Positions 43,838 to 45,208 of a stretch of 45,208 nucleotides of DNA are shown piece after piece. Source of the DNA: Chara braunii (lineage: Eukaryota > Streptophyta > Charophyceae > Charales > Characeae); NCBI GenBank assembly GCA_003427395.1, contig BFEA01000317.1, forward strand, positions 190,436-235,643. Direction: 5' to 3'. Position 1 is the stretch's first letter; each line of letters begins with the position of its first letter. A program made the position numbers and the translations under genes. A model generated the notes under the pieces. The model ran no database searches. It worked only from the letters and a program-made list of their open reading frames with translations, and was not told where the DNA came from.

Positions 43838-44490
43838 CACCAGAGTTGGAGCCGAATTATTTCTCGTAATGCAATACAAGTAGCAGTAGCATAATACCGC
43901 ATAAGAACTCAAATTGTGAAAAAAAAAAAAAAGGAACTCAAATAAAATACAGAAAACATTGGTTCCGAAGTCTTTTAACCGAATTGTCTATAGATTTTTA
44001 AATCCACGCTCACCAGAGTTCGAACCTCCAAGCAGAGTTCGAACCTCCAAGCAGAGTTCGAACTGAATCAATTATCATTGACGCAGTTGGACTGAGCTTA
44101 ATCATAGATGTGTGTTAAGTAACTAACGCTCACGAGAGTTCGAACTGCATCAATTACTACTTAACGCAGCCGGAGAAGGCGCTAACGCAAAGTTCTGAAT
44201 CTTAATTGGGAAATACGGCCTTGTAAGATTTACTTGGAGAGCCGTATGCAATGAAAGTTGCACGTACGGTTCGGAGGAGAGAAAAAACAAAGCATTTCGA
44301 ATTTTGTGACATCCAGCGTCATCAAAGTGACCTCACATTATTCATGCAGTGCTTACTACTTATCTTATCTTTCATTCTTATCTTATCCTACTCTTTACGG
44401 CAATGCCTGCTCTTATAGGTATTGCTCACAGATGTGTTAATTGACCCTCACCAGAGTTCGACCCCCAAAGCAGCAGTGTTCGAACCGAAT
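43838..44490. repeat. Diverged ctcaccagagttcgaac repeats
   Basis: The word cgctcaccagagttcgaac or close relatives occurs near 43840, 44007, 44127 and 44445, often followed by gaatcaatta or gcatcaatta. A 19-bp tandem (cctccaagcagagttcgaa) sits at 44027-44064. The group II domain V lies between the third and fourth copies. Confidence 0.65.
44239..44272 (+). ncRNA. Group II intron domain V hairpin (isolated relic)
   Basis: This 34-nt segment has the canonical domain V form. A lower stem starts GAGCCGTA (with the AGC catalytic triad) and pairs with TACGGTTC. There is a 2-nt CG bulge, an upper stem TGCAAT/GTTGCA, and a GAAA tetraloop. Every lower-stem position pairs, with one G-U at the triad. 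Upstream sequence (ggaaatacggccttgtaag, aaggcgctaacgc) may be domain III/IV remnant. I do not see a clear domain VI, 5' end or intron-encoded protein. Confidence 0.75.
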
Positions 44491-44592
44491 GCTTCGATAA
44501 CACCCAGGACAGAAAGTACTGGTTGTCTAAAAGAATTAGCCCCACTTTTCTCGGCAAACTGCAAGCTGCACCATCAATCATTCCCACCAGAG

Positions 44593-44594
44593 CC

Positions 44595-44638
<44 letters not shown>

Positions 44639-44790
44639 TCTCATCATCATCATCATCATCACAAACCCGAACTGCCAGCATCGCCGGTGTAATTACAAAT
44701 ACCTAACGACATCATCGCAATTCCCTCCCCACTCCAACAGCCAAATCTGACAGATGGATCCTCCGTTGATCATCATCATCGTCATCATCG

Positions 44791-44821
<31 letters not shown>

Positions 44822-44823
44822 AA
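44593..44823. repeat. Two (CAT)n microsatellites
   Basis: catcat runs at about 44593-44664 and 44768-44822, with ~100 bases between. Confidence 0.9.
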
Positions 44824-45129
44824 CCATCGTCCCCCCTAATCAAAATAATTCACCAGCTTCACCATCATCGTCATTATCATTACCAAGCCCACCACTACCT
44901 TCATCACACGTCTCATCTTCTTCACCTCCAGACCAATCATCCTCCGCAACGGGTCACCTACATGTGTACGATCATATCGCTTTCTTCCAATCATTCTCTA
45001 CGATGTATATGTATAAATACATACACCTACACAGCCTCCTGATAGGTCAATACGACTGCGACGAAACAGCCTATCAAAGCCCCTCGTTTGTTGTCCTCTT
45101 CTCCCTCTCTGCCTACGGTTCACCGGCCA

Positions 45130-45130
<1 letters not shown>

Positions 45131-45208
<78 letters not shown>
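45131..45208. repeat. (CT)n tract ending the window
   Basis: An uninterrupted CT run of ~78 bases to the last base, possibly where a contig stopped. Confidence 0.9.

Noticed and set aside
44422-44706. Poly-serine frame
   Set aside because: Translation of a (CAT)n microsatellite.

Overview
The window is nuclear-type DNA from a eukaryote with a large, repeat-rich genome. The evidence is kilobase-sized GT-AG introns in a protein-kinase gene, very long CT/GA, T, G and C runs, tRNA-derived SINE-like sequence, many short inverted-repeat transposons, and assembly Ns. Chara-like streptophyte algae would fit an SNF1/CAMKL-type kinase with a UBA-like domain plus a relic organelle-type group II intron segment, but this is a weak guess. 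No bacterial or viral gene organisation is visible.

The minus strand from 12085 to 113 carries one well-supported gene: a CAMKL (AMPK/SNF1/MARK-like) serine/threonine kinase. I assembled it from five coding exons (12083-11855, 10853-8954, 3607-3287, 2354-2123, 658-113). All junctions have GT-AG borders with compatible phases, and the predicted product is 1075 residues. It has a ~615-residue Ser/Pro/Gln/His-rich N-terminus, a complete kinase domain (~616-868) and a UBA-like segment (~898-942). The T-loop threonine normally phosphorylated by LKB1-type kinases is replaced by valine. The introns are filled with microsatellites, MITEs and, in intron 3, decayed tandem copies of the preceding exon end.

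From about 12.1 to 36.7 kb I find no convincing gene. The sequence is a patchwork of short elements. One set has ACCACCAGTAC-type ends flanked by TTAA. Two internal 'empty sites' show TTAA duplication, as in piggyBac, Kolobok or Sola3 elements. A second set has TAGG/GGCTACCAG ends and 9-10 bp target duplications, as in Mutator-like elements. There are also a tandem MITE array, SINE-like copies, foldbacks and minisatellites.

At 36.8-37.54 kb there is a candidate, probably frame-broken, single-pass membrane protein with an AATAAA signal after its stop. The remaining sequence (37.6-45.2 kb) has more nested MITEs, minisatellites with expanding G runs, a textbook 34-nt group II intron domain V hairpin at 44239-44272, and CAT and CT microsatellites at the end of the window.

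Assembly notes: a 353-nt N gap lies at 32758-33110. Single Ns at 5033, 7175 and 39635 are each flanked by identical sequence on both sides, so these look like unmerged contig overlaps rather than real duplications.
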